Shown one piece after another: positions 53,401 to 64,000 of a DNA stretch of 64,000 bases. The translations under genes were made by a program, and so were the position numbers. Location: positions 1,104,671 through 1,168,670 of the forward strand of contig CAXAMN010013780.1 in NCBI GenBank assembly GCA_963970005.1, in the 5' to 3' direction. Under the pieces are notes generated by a model. It was not told the origin of the DNA. It made no database searches and was given only the letters and a program-made list of their open reading frames with translations. Every line of letters begins with the position of its first letter. The stretch's first letter is position 1. The stretch comes from Durusdinium trenchii (Eukaryota > Sar > Dinophyceae > Suessiales > Symbiodiniaceae).

Positions 53401-56400
53401 ATGGGCACCAATTTCGCTTAAATGAGCCTGAGATCGAGATTGCATGTTGAAGAACCACTGTAGTCCAGGAAATTAAGTCAATTAAGTGCTTCCATGTCAG
53501 CAGCCCTGCAGTGTGCAGGGGATGATGTGAATTTTTTTGAGCTGAAGGAGCATTTGCCAGAGGCCGGCAATACCAAGGGTGGCCACAGTGGGCTCAGCGG
53601 GTATGTTCGGCTTGTTGGACTGAACGGTGAGAGCACGTCACAGTGCACCGGGCTGACCCATTTTGCACGTCACACACCGGGCAAACCGGGCAAGGCTGCA
53701 AGGCTGCAAAGCGCTGCGCCTGCACGCTTCGTGGCGAGTTCTGGCCATTTGAGGTTGGATTCACTAGATCCATCATGTTGTGGATTTTTGGATCTACAGT
53801 AAACAATTTTGGCGAAATGAAGCCTCAAGATCCTCAACACCTTGATAATCTTGGACTGTGCAGTCTCAGTAGCATGTGAATGTATGTGTATCAATCCACA
53901 GCAACTCCCACTTTCGCTTGGAGGTTGGAGCTTCCCTGGCAAAAGACCTGAAGGAGCGAACCTGCTCTTAAAGGCTCGAAAGCACGATGCCAGGTGTGGT
54001 TGGAACATCTTCCAGAGGAGAAACCGAGCTTTCTCCCCCTGTGAGCCGCTGAAAGCACAGTGGTGAAGGGGTCCAATCCACGGGTGGCTTCTGAATAATC
54101 TGACTTCCGTTCCAAGGTGATTGGTCTAAGAAGAAATCTAAATGGTCCTTTAAGGTAAGGCCTATTGGCCTAGTGGCCTAGCCTTCTATGAATTCAACCT
54201 GGTTCTGATTGGAGCGACAGGTGAAAGTTCAGAGACGCAATTGTCCTGTAGTTCCACTAGCTAGATGGGCTCAAGTGCCCGCCAGCCAGATGACACGAAA
54301 TCCAACAGTTTTCTGAAGTTTCGATTAGACGTGGATGAAGCAGAGAGGTTTGTATCAGAACCAGGTCTCAGATTCTCGTCACTGCGTCGGCTGCGAAGCC
54401 CATGAGAAAGGATTGTCTCTCTGATGTGACTCTTTTTGCTTCTTACAGCAATGGCCTCCAACGTAGTAGCATCCTTGCTCCTAGTAGCGATGCCAGGAGC
54501 CCCTAGTAGCGTCCTTGCTCCTAGTAGTAAGGCCAGGAGTTTCTGTCCTGAAATGCTCAGCTCCATTCATGGAAATAGGAGCAAGAACGCTACTAGGGGC
54601 TGCTGGCCGTACTACTAGGAGCAAGAACGCTACTAGGGACTCCTGGCATCGCTGCTAGGAACAAGGGCATTACTAGTCGCATGGGAGCTTTGAAATGTAG
54701 CCAATTGAGCAGAGGTAGCAGCAATGGCCTCATGCAGTTCGTTCGAAGCGCTGGTGGCTGATAGCTGCGGTAGAGGCTTTCAGACAAAGAACATGCACAG
54801 GCATCAACCCCAAACCATGGGATCGGTTGACAAAGGTGTTGGTAGTACATCAATATAGCCAATTCTGGTCATTTTCTCAGAGATCCAACAACGCTGAGAA
54901 GCCATGGGTGTGGGCTGGGAGGAAGACAAGCGCTGTGTGACCTACGGTTTGGAGCCGTTTCTGGGCGAGGGTAGGTCCAACGCGGCGGAGGAACCATGTT
55001 GTTTTTTTCATAATAAGAGTTTCACCAGAAGCATGGCATGATGCCCAGCAAACAAGAACTCCGATCTTTCAATTTAATTTGCAACATGCAGGTAATTGCA
55101 AGCTCTGACATTCCGTTGCTTCAGAACTTACAGTCAGTAGGCATATGAGGCAGCCCTTTGCCACTTTGGACAAAGAACTGCAGATGAGCTCTGGAATTCA
55201 GATCCTATTTTAATCCGAGGTTCGTTTTTGATCCTGGTCCTCAAACATCTCAGGAGCTGCGGTTGTTTTCGCGGTCGCGATCTTGTGCAACTCAGGGTCA
55301 CTGCTTCTCGATTGCCACGTCACCATGTGTCATGCTATCGTGCCCGCTTTCGTTCTGTACTTGGTCTAGGGCTTTTTGAGAGCACACACGTGCAAGTAGT
55401 GTCCACGTGTAGCTGGTTGGTCACCAAGTTGGACACAGTATGGGGATGTATGGGGCCGGAAATGGAGTATTTGCCCCTAGGCGCACCGCCTTGCACAATG
55501 AGCATCCTGGGAGATTGAAGTCTGACACAAACATGAAGAGTAAACAATTTTTGGTGCACCATGCTACCATGCTTTTGCAACCGTGCTTTTGGTAGGAAGA
55601 GCTTGCACGCGATGCAGAGAAGCGCGTGCGGTCCGACAAGCGCTTCCGTGAGGTGTGGTGCTTGGGTGGTGTGGTGCGACGTGCGACGCGCGGCAGGGAC
55701 TGGTATGTGCTGGGCAGCTCCATGCAGTGGAGGGGTCCAGTGACTGATTTGGCAATCTCATTCACCTGAAAAAGACGAAAACAGTGTGGGTTTGCAAGAC
55801 ACGTGTGCTAGGGTGTGTTTAGTTTAGACACGATACTCCTAGATTCTGGAAGAGCCAAAGCTTTTCCAAACTTCAACGAACGAGTGTGAGGTCCTCAGCA
55901 AAGAGAAGGCTGCAATCACCGCAGTCCTCCAAGGGTGCTTGGAGAAGGTGACTCGAATCGCGAGAAGATGATAAAATGCGTAACAACATGTAACAACTGA
56001 GAGCTTCTGTGTGTTCGAGCTTTGACTCACGTGCGGCACTTTTGGACTGAACAACAGCGAACCGCACGCATTAGCAGCTGTAGCTGTGAGTCAAAGCATA
56101 TGTATATACAAATAGGCTGTAGCTGTAATTCGACCTGCTGCCGAGTGCCATTCGAACGAAGCCGATTTGTTCAAATAACTAAGCCGAAGGTGAACGGCCA
56201 ACTCGAAAGAGGCGAAGAAGTTTGTCAGAAGGCCACTTATCTGGAAGTTTTGCCCATCCTACAAATCATCAACGGACTTCGGATGATCTAATTATTGATA
56301 TAAGAACTTTGCACAACAGTGCTTCCCTTCCTTGGAGTGTTGTATTCCAAGAAAAACTTTTTACTCCAACCCTCCTCCTTGCTTTGGAGAGGCCAGGGAC

Positions 56401-59400
56401 TTTGCAGCTAGAAATGAATCCTATACTACATGTAGAATTGTTTTTTGACTTCCATTGGCTTCCGCACTGGACGAGATCTTTTTTGATGATCAACCGAGTG
56501 CACATTTGTAGCTTCGAACCAAAAGCTGCTGCCGTGTCTGGCAGCTGAGGCTCATTTTCCTTTGCTGAACCCTCGAGACTTTGAAGACATGGAATCCTTT
56601 GCTCGCCATGACCACTTCACCGTCGACTTGAGGATTGACAAGGCCATATCGATACCAGTTTAGCTAAACGCTGTCGCTTCCGATTCCTTGCTTACTTCCC
56701 ATTGAAAGTCTCATATATTATCCACTTTTGTCCTCACCATTTTGTGTTTTCTTGGTTGATTGGTCATTAGCCAAAGTTTGTCAATGTCAGGTCGATGAAT
56801 CTTTGCAGAAGCTTGTAAGCAGTCTGCTTGGAATTGCCGAGACCTAAGTCTTGCACGTCTGCTTTGGAGAAAGCCATCAATCAGCAAGACACTGCTTTTG
56901 ACCTGAACATCCTTGAAACAGGTTGTTTCTTTATACTTCGGTTGGATCTGGCGCCCGAACAAACTGATTGGAGCTTTGTGTCACTGAGGTCTGGACCAAC
57001 ATTCAGGTTGAAGCTTGGTGAGTGTGGTGCATTTGTAAAGGCCCCAATCGGACACATGGGTGCCACATCGTCCCTGACAGCTCAGGAAAATGAGACGAAG
57101 GCCAAGTCCCTCGAACGCTTCAGCCAGGTGCGATGGGAAGGGGAAAGGGTGAAGAGAGGCCGCAAGAAGGTGAGCTTTGCGCACTGGGGGATTCGATTGA
57201 GGTTGTTCTTGTTCTCTTCATGTTTTGATATTACTGGAGCTTTGCTTGCCAACAGACATGATTTGAGCTATATTCTTGGGAAAAGTGTGGAAGTTTGCAA
57301 CTGAGGACAAGATCATGTTACTGCCAGGCCCTTCAAGAGCGCATGGAGACATTGGAGTACCACTTGAACGACCGTTCCAGGCAGTTGTCCAACTGCAGGC
57401 GCATCAAACATTGGGTTTCTTGATGGTTTTTTTTTTTTTTCCCCTGTAGTGCCTGCCAGCTTGGATGCCCGGGCATTGTTTTGACAGCAATACCCTTGAG
57501 GTATGCATACTTCCTGGAGATCACACACTTACGTAACCTGGCAATTTCAGAAATAGAAGTGATGCTGAATGGATGGTCACTCTAATAAGACCGTGGCACC
57601 TCCATTTGATAATATGACTCAAGCCAGGTCAGTTGCTGGAACAACTGCCTTCCAAGGCAACTCCTTCCGTCGCCCCCAATCCATGATGTTCGTTGCCCAC
57701 ACGCTCGGTACTAGGTTTCGCCCTCAAAAATGCAAGCCCTTGTTACTAGTAGTGCCAGGAGCTAGTAGTAGCGTCCTTGCTCCTAGTCTGTTTCTAGTAG
57801 CTCTTGCTACTAGCCTCCAAAGCTCCAAATTTTCAAACATCGGTGCCATGCAGATTTGCCACCAAAGTCCAAACATGTCCAGTCCAAAAGCCAACCTTCC
57901 AAGTAGAATTCTTTTTATCTCCAAATTGGTGCGATCACATCACATCCCACATTACATCGAGTTGCAAACTTATATGTTCACATTGTTTTATGCCTCAGTT
58001 TTTACGCAGAGAGAAGGTTTTGAACGGTAGAACTCAGGGTGACTTGCCGCAGATGAGGCAACCAGCTCTACATCAAGAACCAGTCCGATGATGAGAACTT
58101 TGAGCCTGTGGAGGCTTACTTTTTCGATCCCACGGAGTACTTAGAGGAGGACACTAAGTGCCAAGTCAATGGTCAGTCAAAATGATGAATAGGTTCCTGT
58201 TCTTACTGTCTTTCATGCTACGAGTGAGATGAGTATTGAAAGCCTTGAACTGCAACTTCATTGAGTTTTGGAGGAGTTGCGCCAACAGCTGAACGATAAG
58301 ATCACTTTGAGCGTGCCTTGGCTATTGACCCGTCCAACTTCTCGACTACGAAGTGTGCCGGCATGCTGAACCTTTTCTTCTGTTCCATTTTTGCAAAGGT
58401 GAAGGTTTACAAGGAGAAGCTGAATGCCAAATGTCGAGAAGTTGCTGATTTGGAGCTGCAGTTGGAAACTCTTCAGGTGCGCAGCATTTTCCAATTTGGC
58501 AAGAGACGGGGGACCAACTTCTATATTCTTATCATCTTCTAGTCATAACTCATAACAACATTATAGTGGTATTTTAGTTGCTGGGACTACTAACAAACTA
58601 CTTGTCGGGCAACCGTCAACTGTCTGCTTTGCAGGATTCAGTAGAATGCCCAACTGCAGCTTGTGTGCTGGTGTTTCTGTTTGGGTTGGGATGTGAGCAC
58701 GGGTGGACTTGAGCACCGGCGCTTCACAGGCTTTGAACGCTCAGCGGAACGATGATAACCTGTGCCTCATTTCACATATATATGTCTTTTTAGTTGCAAA
58801 TCTTTCGCCTGCCCCGAAGGAATGAGAAGCAGACTGCAGATCCTGCCAGTCTTTGAAAGTCTTCACTTGGTCAATCTAGCCATGCTAGACCAAAAATCCT
58901 TGAACTCAGGAAAGAAGAAAAGCCTATACAATTGACTTACATTTCTGAAATCTAAAGTTGGTCCTTTCGAAATTAGCGTTTTTGTTGCGTCCTTGAAAGT
59001 TGGACCTTTTCACGCAGTGTGGATAAACCGAGGGAGAATTACTTGCAGATTGCCTGCAATAAACATGGCGCGAAGAACGTCGTAGAGACTCTGGCACAAT
59101 TGGCCGAAAAGGCTGGGCATCCAGTAGCCATGTGTCAAAAGTTCTCAAGGTCTAGACAGAAAAGATCCAAGTGCGAGAAGGTGTGCTAGAGTTTGGTGGA
59201 GATGAAAAGGCGATTCACTTGGCAAGTAAAGTCAATGAAACCCTTGGTGATCCACGTGCTGGTAGTTGGTGACTCAACCCTCCGCTTTGCAGGAAATGCA
59301 CCAATGGGCACAGAATGTTCGAGGTGGTAAAACGCCGCAAGCCAACGTGCCCTGGTGTGTGCATTATGCATCATCATGCTGCATTACACCATGACGCCGA

Positions 59401-62269
59401 CCCACGGAATGGACTGTGGGTCCAAACCACCCCTATTCCTTATAACTTAACTGCCTTTCATCTATTGCTATTGGGTTGCGAGAGCTTGAAACACTGTATG
59501 CACTGTATAGATGAAACATGCAGTGCAGACTTGCAATTTAAGAAGTATGTTTCCACAACATTTGGAGACTTACCCAGTTGTACATTCTACGGTGTAAGAA
59601 ACTGAGACTTGGCCGGAATACACAGGCTGCGGGATCCAAGATGACATATGCACGCATGAAGACTGGTCGAACGCGAAGCCAACCAGACGTTATTCAAGAT
59701 GGACTGGCGCTTTTGGTATCCTTGAGTCAAAGCAAATCTTGAGATCAAAGGTTTTTTGCATGGGGCTCCACTTCTGAAGAAAGAGCTAGGCAAGAGACTT
59801 CCAAATCAAATCAGTTTTTATTCGCACAGTGACCGGCAGACATATTTCCGGAAATTACAAATTGCGTCATCGTTGATTTTAACTTGGTCTCCTTTGCGCT
59901 TTGCCGCGGCTGTCTTGTAAGTATATTGTATGGCACGGGAGAAGCGGGCTAAGAAGAGGCGTCAGGTAGCGGCAAGTGGCCCATCAGTTCGCTTGGTCGG
60001 CCGACCTCTGGTACACTTAGATACCCCCTTACTCACATCATGCTTCGGCCAATGTCCATAGTGTGAATTCACGCTTGCATGACCATACCTTTTGAGCCCA
60101 CCTGATCGAGTGGGCTGAGGAAAACACTGCTCATTTGTCCACCCCTCGCGGCTTTGATATTGAGCAAGTTACCCTAATCACCTCAAGCAGTGAATCTGGT
60201 TATGGATGACAATAGGGATAATGATAATACGACTAACTCAGGGTTCAGAGATTGACCTTCAAAGCAGACGTATTCCATTGTATTGTGTTTCGCAAGAAGC
60301 CACTTCAAAACCTTGAAGTTCCTCGCACGTCAACCAATTGCTTTGTGTGATTTTTGGTCAGAAGCTTGCGTAGTCATACTTTTTGCCGAAGAGTCGCCGT
60401 CGTGAGTGAACTGAGACTGAGGCCGAAGGCTTGGAAGGTTCCTTCTCCCCAGCGCGACTGGAGCAGATGAGGCAGGCCATGATGCAGGCAGCACAGGAGG
60501 CAGAAGAAGAACGTGCCTTGAGGCAGGGACGAGAAGACGATGGTGATCATCGGGTCAGGTGATTCAATCCACGCCCTGCCCTTTAAGAGTCAATTGCTGG
60601 GACATTATACCCAGACTTTGTAAAGCAATCCCGTCGTATTTTTTCGAGGCGACAGGCAGAGGAAGCCTTGAGAGAAGCACAAAAGGAGTTGGAAGAACTC
60701 ACGAGAGCGCTGGAAGAACAGAAGCTCAACGATGCAGGTGCTGCGCGTTGCCTCACAAAAACAGCACAATGCGCAGCTTCGTGTGTGCCGTTTGCGTTGC
60801 TTGCCAGGGCAAGCCGTGCCAAAAGCAGCGGCTCCACTGGTGCAGGCACTGCAATCTAGCAGGATGGTTGAATATTGTGAAAACATGAATACGGAACAGT
60901 TGAGTTAAACACTCTTGCGAGACTTTTGATGAACACAAACCAGATAAGAACTAAGAACCGAGAGTTTGTAGGAAAGAGTTGAGCCTACAGGCGCGAAGCC
61001 TCGTTGATCCCAGTGAAATGGACGAGCTTCGGAAGGAGTTAGCCAGGACTGGTGGAACGTTTCCAAGGATTCCAAGCGCACCAAGCGGGGGGTCTTTCAA
61101 GTTTTTGCCTTGCAACACTATGAACCTGCCTGGTGGATGGGAACATACTTTTGTCAGTTCTTTCTTGGCTGCAGGATCAAACTGCAGCTTGAGAAGGAGT
61201 GCCTTGGGCCTTGGCATGTGCCTGAAAAAGCATCTCTTGGGCATGTATTGTACGTAGATGTCACAGTGTTGCCATCTCTCACCGTTTCCAAGAGTCACCG
61301 ATTCTGTTTGGGCAGAGAAATCTTTGTCTTGTCCAATATGACCCAAAACAAGCAAGCAGTCATATTTGTGGTCGCTACTAGGGGCTCCTGGCATGGCTAC
61401 TAGGAGCAAGGACGCTACTGGGAAAACTGGTCCCACTTGTTGAAAGGCAAAGTATTTCACCACAAACACTCGTTCCAAGGCGCAGCAAAAGTGCAGAGCT
61501 ACAACTGCTGCAGGCGCGCAGTGACTGCAGATTGGATACTGTCTGGATTGATGATGCACTTCACTTATGAGTTTTAAACACTCCACTGAAATCAGAACCG
61601 CTTGAACTTATATATGTTGCTGTGCCTCTTCCGGTGTTCAGTCACAACGTCTTTGCCCGATTCCCTTCCTGAGGCTTGCTCTTCAGACTTGTCGATTGCA
61701 GTTCATTTTTGAAAGACATGGCTTCAGTCTCCTGGTTTGATGTTTGGCTATTTGCAGGAGACCAAGGCTTCAGAAACGAGGGCAAAGTTGGAGGACTATG
61801 ATCCTTGGACGGTTGAATCTTGAAGAGGTACTGATTAGCTTTCAGATCTGACAGAGGGCATCTTCAAGGATTTGCATCAGCTTGTGAGGACGTGGCAAAG
61901 TAAACATGGACTTGAGATTACTTGAGAGTATTGGCGCTCCATTCCACCATGCAGATCCATGCAGAGTGTTTTCCCGTTTTTAAAACCCCAAACTTCTTCA
62001 GAGTGTCGCACATGAGGCCCACTGTTTGTCAAGCAAGATCTATGCATTGACATGATTCCATTATTCAATTCCACACTTGGTAATGAAAGTGATCCAGCCA
62101 ACGAACCCGTCCGCGACCACGAGAGCCCAAAGGCAGCGCTTTTGTGCCTTTTCACTACGATGTTAAGGATGACACCCATGCGGTGCTGAAGGAAGCTCAA
62201 GAAGTCCACAAAACCGCAGAGTCAGCAGGCTCCGACGTGTCGGAGTTGAATTTTGTGTATCTTCAATAG
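50492..62269 (+). CDS. Large intron-rich coiled-coil protein gene (partial model)
   Basis: Many short plus-strand exons with splice sites encode charged helical sequence, so I read them as one coiled-coil protein of unknown role. Best exons: 52310-52396, VDRQIEELDLQIQNRLRED; 52571-52676, DTLSKAMEDTKGWLQANK and ASKQIRKDLLQ; 53025-53064, EQAQLQLVVREER before GTGAGA; 53519-53564, DDVNFFELKEHLPE; 57086-57169, ENETKAKSLERFSQVRWEGE before GTGAGC; 57328-57398, ALQERMETLEYHLNDRSRQL; 58056-58145, KNQSDDENFEPVEAYFFDPT; 58268-58310, LEELRQQLNDKIT; 58399-58476, VKVYKEKLNAKCREVADLEL; 59018-59175, VDKPRENYLQIACNKHGAKN; 60453-60540, RLEQMRQAMMQAAQEAEEER; 60649-60737, RQAEEALREAQKELEELTRA; 60972-61060, LVDPSEMDELRKELA; 61758 on, ETKASETRAKLEDYDPW; 62164-62269, HAVLKEAQEVHKTAESAGSD then a TAG. 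Earlier candidates lie at 50492-50540 and 50941-50978. Start, end and membership of each exon are inferred; it could be two genes. Confidence 0.6.
54452..54675. repeat. Large foldback of CTACTAG clusters
   Basis: A left arm of about 75 bases in minus orientation (TCCTTGCTCCTAGTAGCGAT, then GCCAGGAGCCCCTAGTAGCG) is followed by about 35 unrelated bases and a right arm in plus orientation (CTACTAGGGGCTGCTGGCC, GCTACTAGGGACTCCTGGCA). The arms pair over most of their length with scattered mismatches. It lies in an intron of the coiled-coil gene. Confidence 0.85.
57737..57815 (-). repeat. CTACTAG-family repeat cluster
   Basis: CTTGTTACTAGTAGTGCC, AGGAGCTAGTAGTAGCG, TCCTTGCTCCTAG and GCTCTTGCTACTAGCCTCC in an intron of the coiled-coil gene. 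Confidence 0.8.
61370..61422 (+). repeat. CTACTAG-family repeat, short copy
   Basis: GCTACTAGGGGCTCCTGGCA followed by TGGCTACTAGGAGCAAGGAC and GCTACTGGG, one X-Y pair of the family. Confidence 0.85.
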
Positions 62270-62362
62270 TGCATCTCGTCTACATCAACCTTTTGAGCAA
62301 CTTTCCATGCCAACTCCCATCCATTGAGTTAAGTTTCCGTAAACATCTAGGAACCAAATTGC

Positions 62363-62476
62363 TTCTAGGTTGGAGGCCATTGCTATTAGGTTGGAGGCCA
62401 TCGCTCTTAGGTTGGAGGCCATTGCTATTAGGTTGGAGGCCATCGCTCTTAGGTTGGAGGCCATTGCTACTAGTTT
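62363..62476 (+). repeat. Five-unit tandem array of GGTTGGAGGCCAT(T/C)GCT
   Basis: Five direct units of 22-24 bases, alternating ATTGCTATTA and ATCGCTCTTA endings, with the last unit ending in GCTACTAGTTTCC. In one frame it encodes LEAIAIRLEAIAL-type repeats, which is a by-product of the unit length. Confidence 0.92.
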
Positions 62477-62494
62477 CCCTAAAAATCTAGGCAT

Positions 62495-62575
62495 AGGTAT
62501 CAAAAAAAAAATAAAAAGAGCATCAAAAAAAAATAAAAACAGGATCAAAAAAAAATAAAAACAGGATCAAACAAT
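62495..62575 (+). repeat. ATCAAAAAAAAATAAAAACAGG tandem repeat
   Basis: Three to four A-rich units of about 22 bases, each starting ATCAAAAAAAA and ending AACAGG or GAGC, directly after a CCCTAAAAATCTAGG motif also found in the dispersed repeat at 14699. Confidence 0.85.
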
Positions 62576-62635
62576 AAATATTCCTTGATAGGCCTCTTCT
62601 GCTGCTCTCCTGGCCTTGAGGCCTGCGGGTCCTCT

Positions 62636-62840
62636 GGTAATGTGGTCCCTTGGTCCATTGGTCCTCTGGTCCACTGGTCCTTTGGTCCCCTGGTCCCTTG
62701 GTCCTTCAGTCCACTGGTCCCCTAGTCCTCCGGTCTCCTGGTCCTCTGGTCCTGTGCTGCTGCTGTTACTGCTACTGCTACGCTGGTGCTGGTGCTGCTG
62801 CTGCTGCTACTGCTGCTACTACTACTACTACTACCCCAAC
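62636..62840 (+). repeat. TGGTCC minisatellite followed by CTG/CTA triplets
   Basis: 62640-62755 is built of 8-12-base units around CTGGTCCCTTGGTCC. 62756-62835 is a triplet tract of CTG, then CTACTACTAC. Confidence 0.9.
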
Positions 62841-63005
62841 CATCCTCAGTGGGCTAGAATATTTTTTTTGATTCCCTTTTTATTTTTTTATTGATCCCCG
62901 TTGAATATTTGTTTTTTGATTCCCCCTTTTTCCCGAATGCGTAGCGAAGGGTTCTCGTTTAACTCTGGGGGTCTGGGGGTAGAGTCTTGTTCGCGATCCG
63001 TTGTT

Positions 63006-63077
63006 TCTATGTTCGCAACCGTCCGCAACCGTTCGCAACCGTCCGCAACCGTTCGCAACCGTTCGCAACCGTTCGCA
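63006..63077 (+). repeat. Seven-unit GTTCGCAACC tandem array
   Basis: Perfect or near-perfect 10-base units GTTCGCAACC and GTCCGCAACC in alternation, ending in GTTCGCAGTAGG. Confidence 0.95.
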
Positions 63078-63089
63078 GTAGGACGCTAA

Positions 63090-63780
63090 GGCGCTGCCAT
63101 TGGGGGAAGCTTTTGCAAGTGACTTTTCATGGATGTGTCACGTGTCAGTTTGCGACGCTATTCCATTGTGATTTGCATGAAAATGACATGTCGCGCAAGA
63201 AGCGTGATGGATTTCGCTGCACAGGCGCAGTGGTTTGAGAGATCCGCAGTTTACTGCGCAGTTCCATTGGGATTAGCGTTTGGAGAGTCGTGTTTTTGGG
63301 GTGTTGGATGTGGCCGTGCCATTGGGATTTGCATTTCAGGGTGTGGCATCGAAGCTCTGTTTTCGCGACAGGTCTCAGCTGAAATGGCGATTTTGGTGGA
63401 TGGGAGTGTGCTCAGAACGGGTCGAAATCATTCTAAACGTGTGGTGTGGTGCAAATTTTGTTGAAGCTCATGTGAGATGATATTCTCACTTTTCGTGGCA
63501 GGCATAGTACTTTGTGCTGATTTTGAGGTGTGGAAGTGCGATTTTCGTGGCAGGCGCAGGAAATCGTGAGAATGCGAGGTGTGACGGAGTTGACATTCGT
63601 GGCAGGCGCAGTACTTTGTGCGCGTTAGACGTGTGGATGCGGAAAGATTCGTGGCAGGCGCAGGGAATCGCGAGGTCGTGCGTTATGGTAGAGGTGAATG
63701 TCGCTGTCACATTGGGATTGGCGTGTGAGCGGGTGTCGTTTGGAGGGGCTGGAATCGCGAAATTGCTAGGCAGGGCTGCG
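63090..63780 (+). repeat. Complex higher-order repeat region
   Basis: Recurrent blocks include CCATTGGGATTAGCGTTTGG with its variants (CCATTGGGATTTGCATTTC, CACATTGGGATTGGCGTGTG) and TTCGTGGCAGGCGCAGTACT with its variants (four copies between 63494 and 63665). Spacing is irregular, about 50-85 bases. Short frames through it are repeat-driven, so I call no gene. Confidence 0.75.
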
Positions 63781-63807
63781 TGATGTATGCGCTCCGATGG
63801 GTGTTTC

Positions 63808-64000
63808 CGCTGGACTTTTGGAGGAAGTCTCGTACGAAACGCTCGTTTTGGAGACTTGACGTGTGACTTTTGGAGGAAGTCTCGTGCGAAACGCTCGTTT
63901 TTGAGACTCGACGCGTGACTTTTGGAGGAAGTCTCGTACGAAACGCTCGTCTTCAGCCTCGCAGCGTGACTTTTGGAGGAAGTCTCGTACGAAACGCTCG
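63808..64000 (+). repeat. 51-52-bp tandem repeat running off the right edge
   Basis: Four units, each GACTTTTGGAGGAAGTCTCG, then T/GCGAAACGCTCG and a more variable 15-base tail (GTTTTGGAGACTTGACG). The array continues beyond the window. Confidence 0.95.

Noticed and set aside
62363..62476. CRISPR-like evenly spaced repeats
   Set aside because: Units are contiguous with no unique spacers, and the genome is eukaryotic.
62269..62490. ORF encoding LLGWRPSLLGWRP repeats
   Set aside because: The pattern is a tandem repeat read in one frame; the opposite strand gives an equally regular MASNLIA repeat, so neither is evidence of a protein.

Overview
The window looks like nuclear DNA of a dinoflagellate, most likely a Symbiodiniaceae-type alga. 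The reasons are: intron-rich genes with many short exons; splice donors that are often GC rather than GT; Ty1/copia polyproteins of the kind I associate with dinoflagellates (an HGDD box in place of YVDD, a CCHC knuckle in a GK-rich linker); a tyrosine-recombinase retroelement; and long repeat-rich stretches. There is no bacterial or organellar gene layout. Most host genes here are split into exons too short to show as long ORFs. I found them by reading conserved motifs across introns, so their outer limits are approximate.

Layout. 1-2006: the 3' part of a Ty1/copia polyprotein (RT and RNase H), open at the left window edge. 2934-3767 (-): a long unidentified reading frame broken by one TGA. 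4962-6068 (+): an intact single-exon Spo11/TopoVIA-type meiotic protein. About 6510-10244 (+): a multi-exon Aurora-like protein kinase with P-loop, VAIK-type Lys, HRD, DFG and APE motifs. 12477-15703 (-): a probable but unrecognised intron-rich gene. 16137-23455 (+): a compositionally distinct tyrosine-recombinase retroelement in the order YR, gag-like, C5-methyltransferase-like/RT/RNase H, ending near an assembly gap at 23596-23605. 23606-29890: mostly empty, with two weak exon candidates. 29891-48345 (+): a PP2C-type phosphatase gene. One of its introns holds an 11.7-kb degenerate copia element (34261-45929) flanked by a 5-bp target duplication, and that element is itself split by about 5.25 kb of foreign DNA (36661-41910). 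About 50490-62269 (+): a large intron-rich coiled-coil protein gene. 62360-64000: tandem repeats of several kinds, running off the right edge.

Three host genes have readable functions: recombination initiation (Spo11), mitotic-type kinase signalling (Aurora-like), and Mg/Mn-dependent protein dephosphorylation (PP2C). Nothing in the sequence shows that they are co-regulated. The rest of the story is mobile DNA and repeats. The recombinase element keeps gag and pol in one frame separated by a single TGA, and its RNase H is split by a one-base slip in a run of seven C. A repeat family built on CTACTAG heptamers occurs at about fifteen places, several times as inverted pairs that could fold back.
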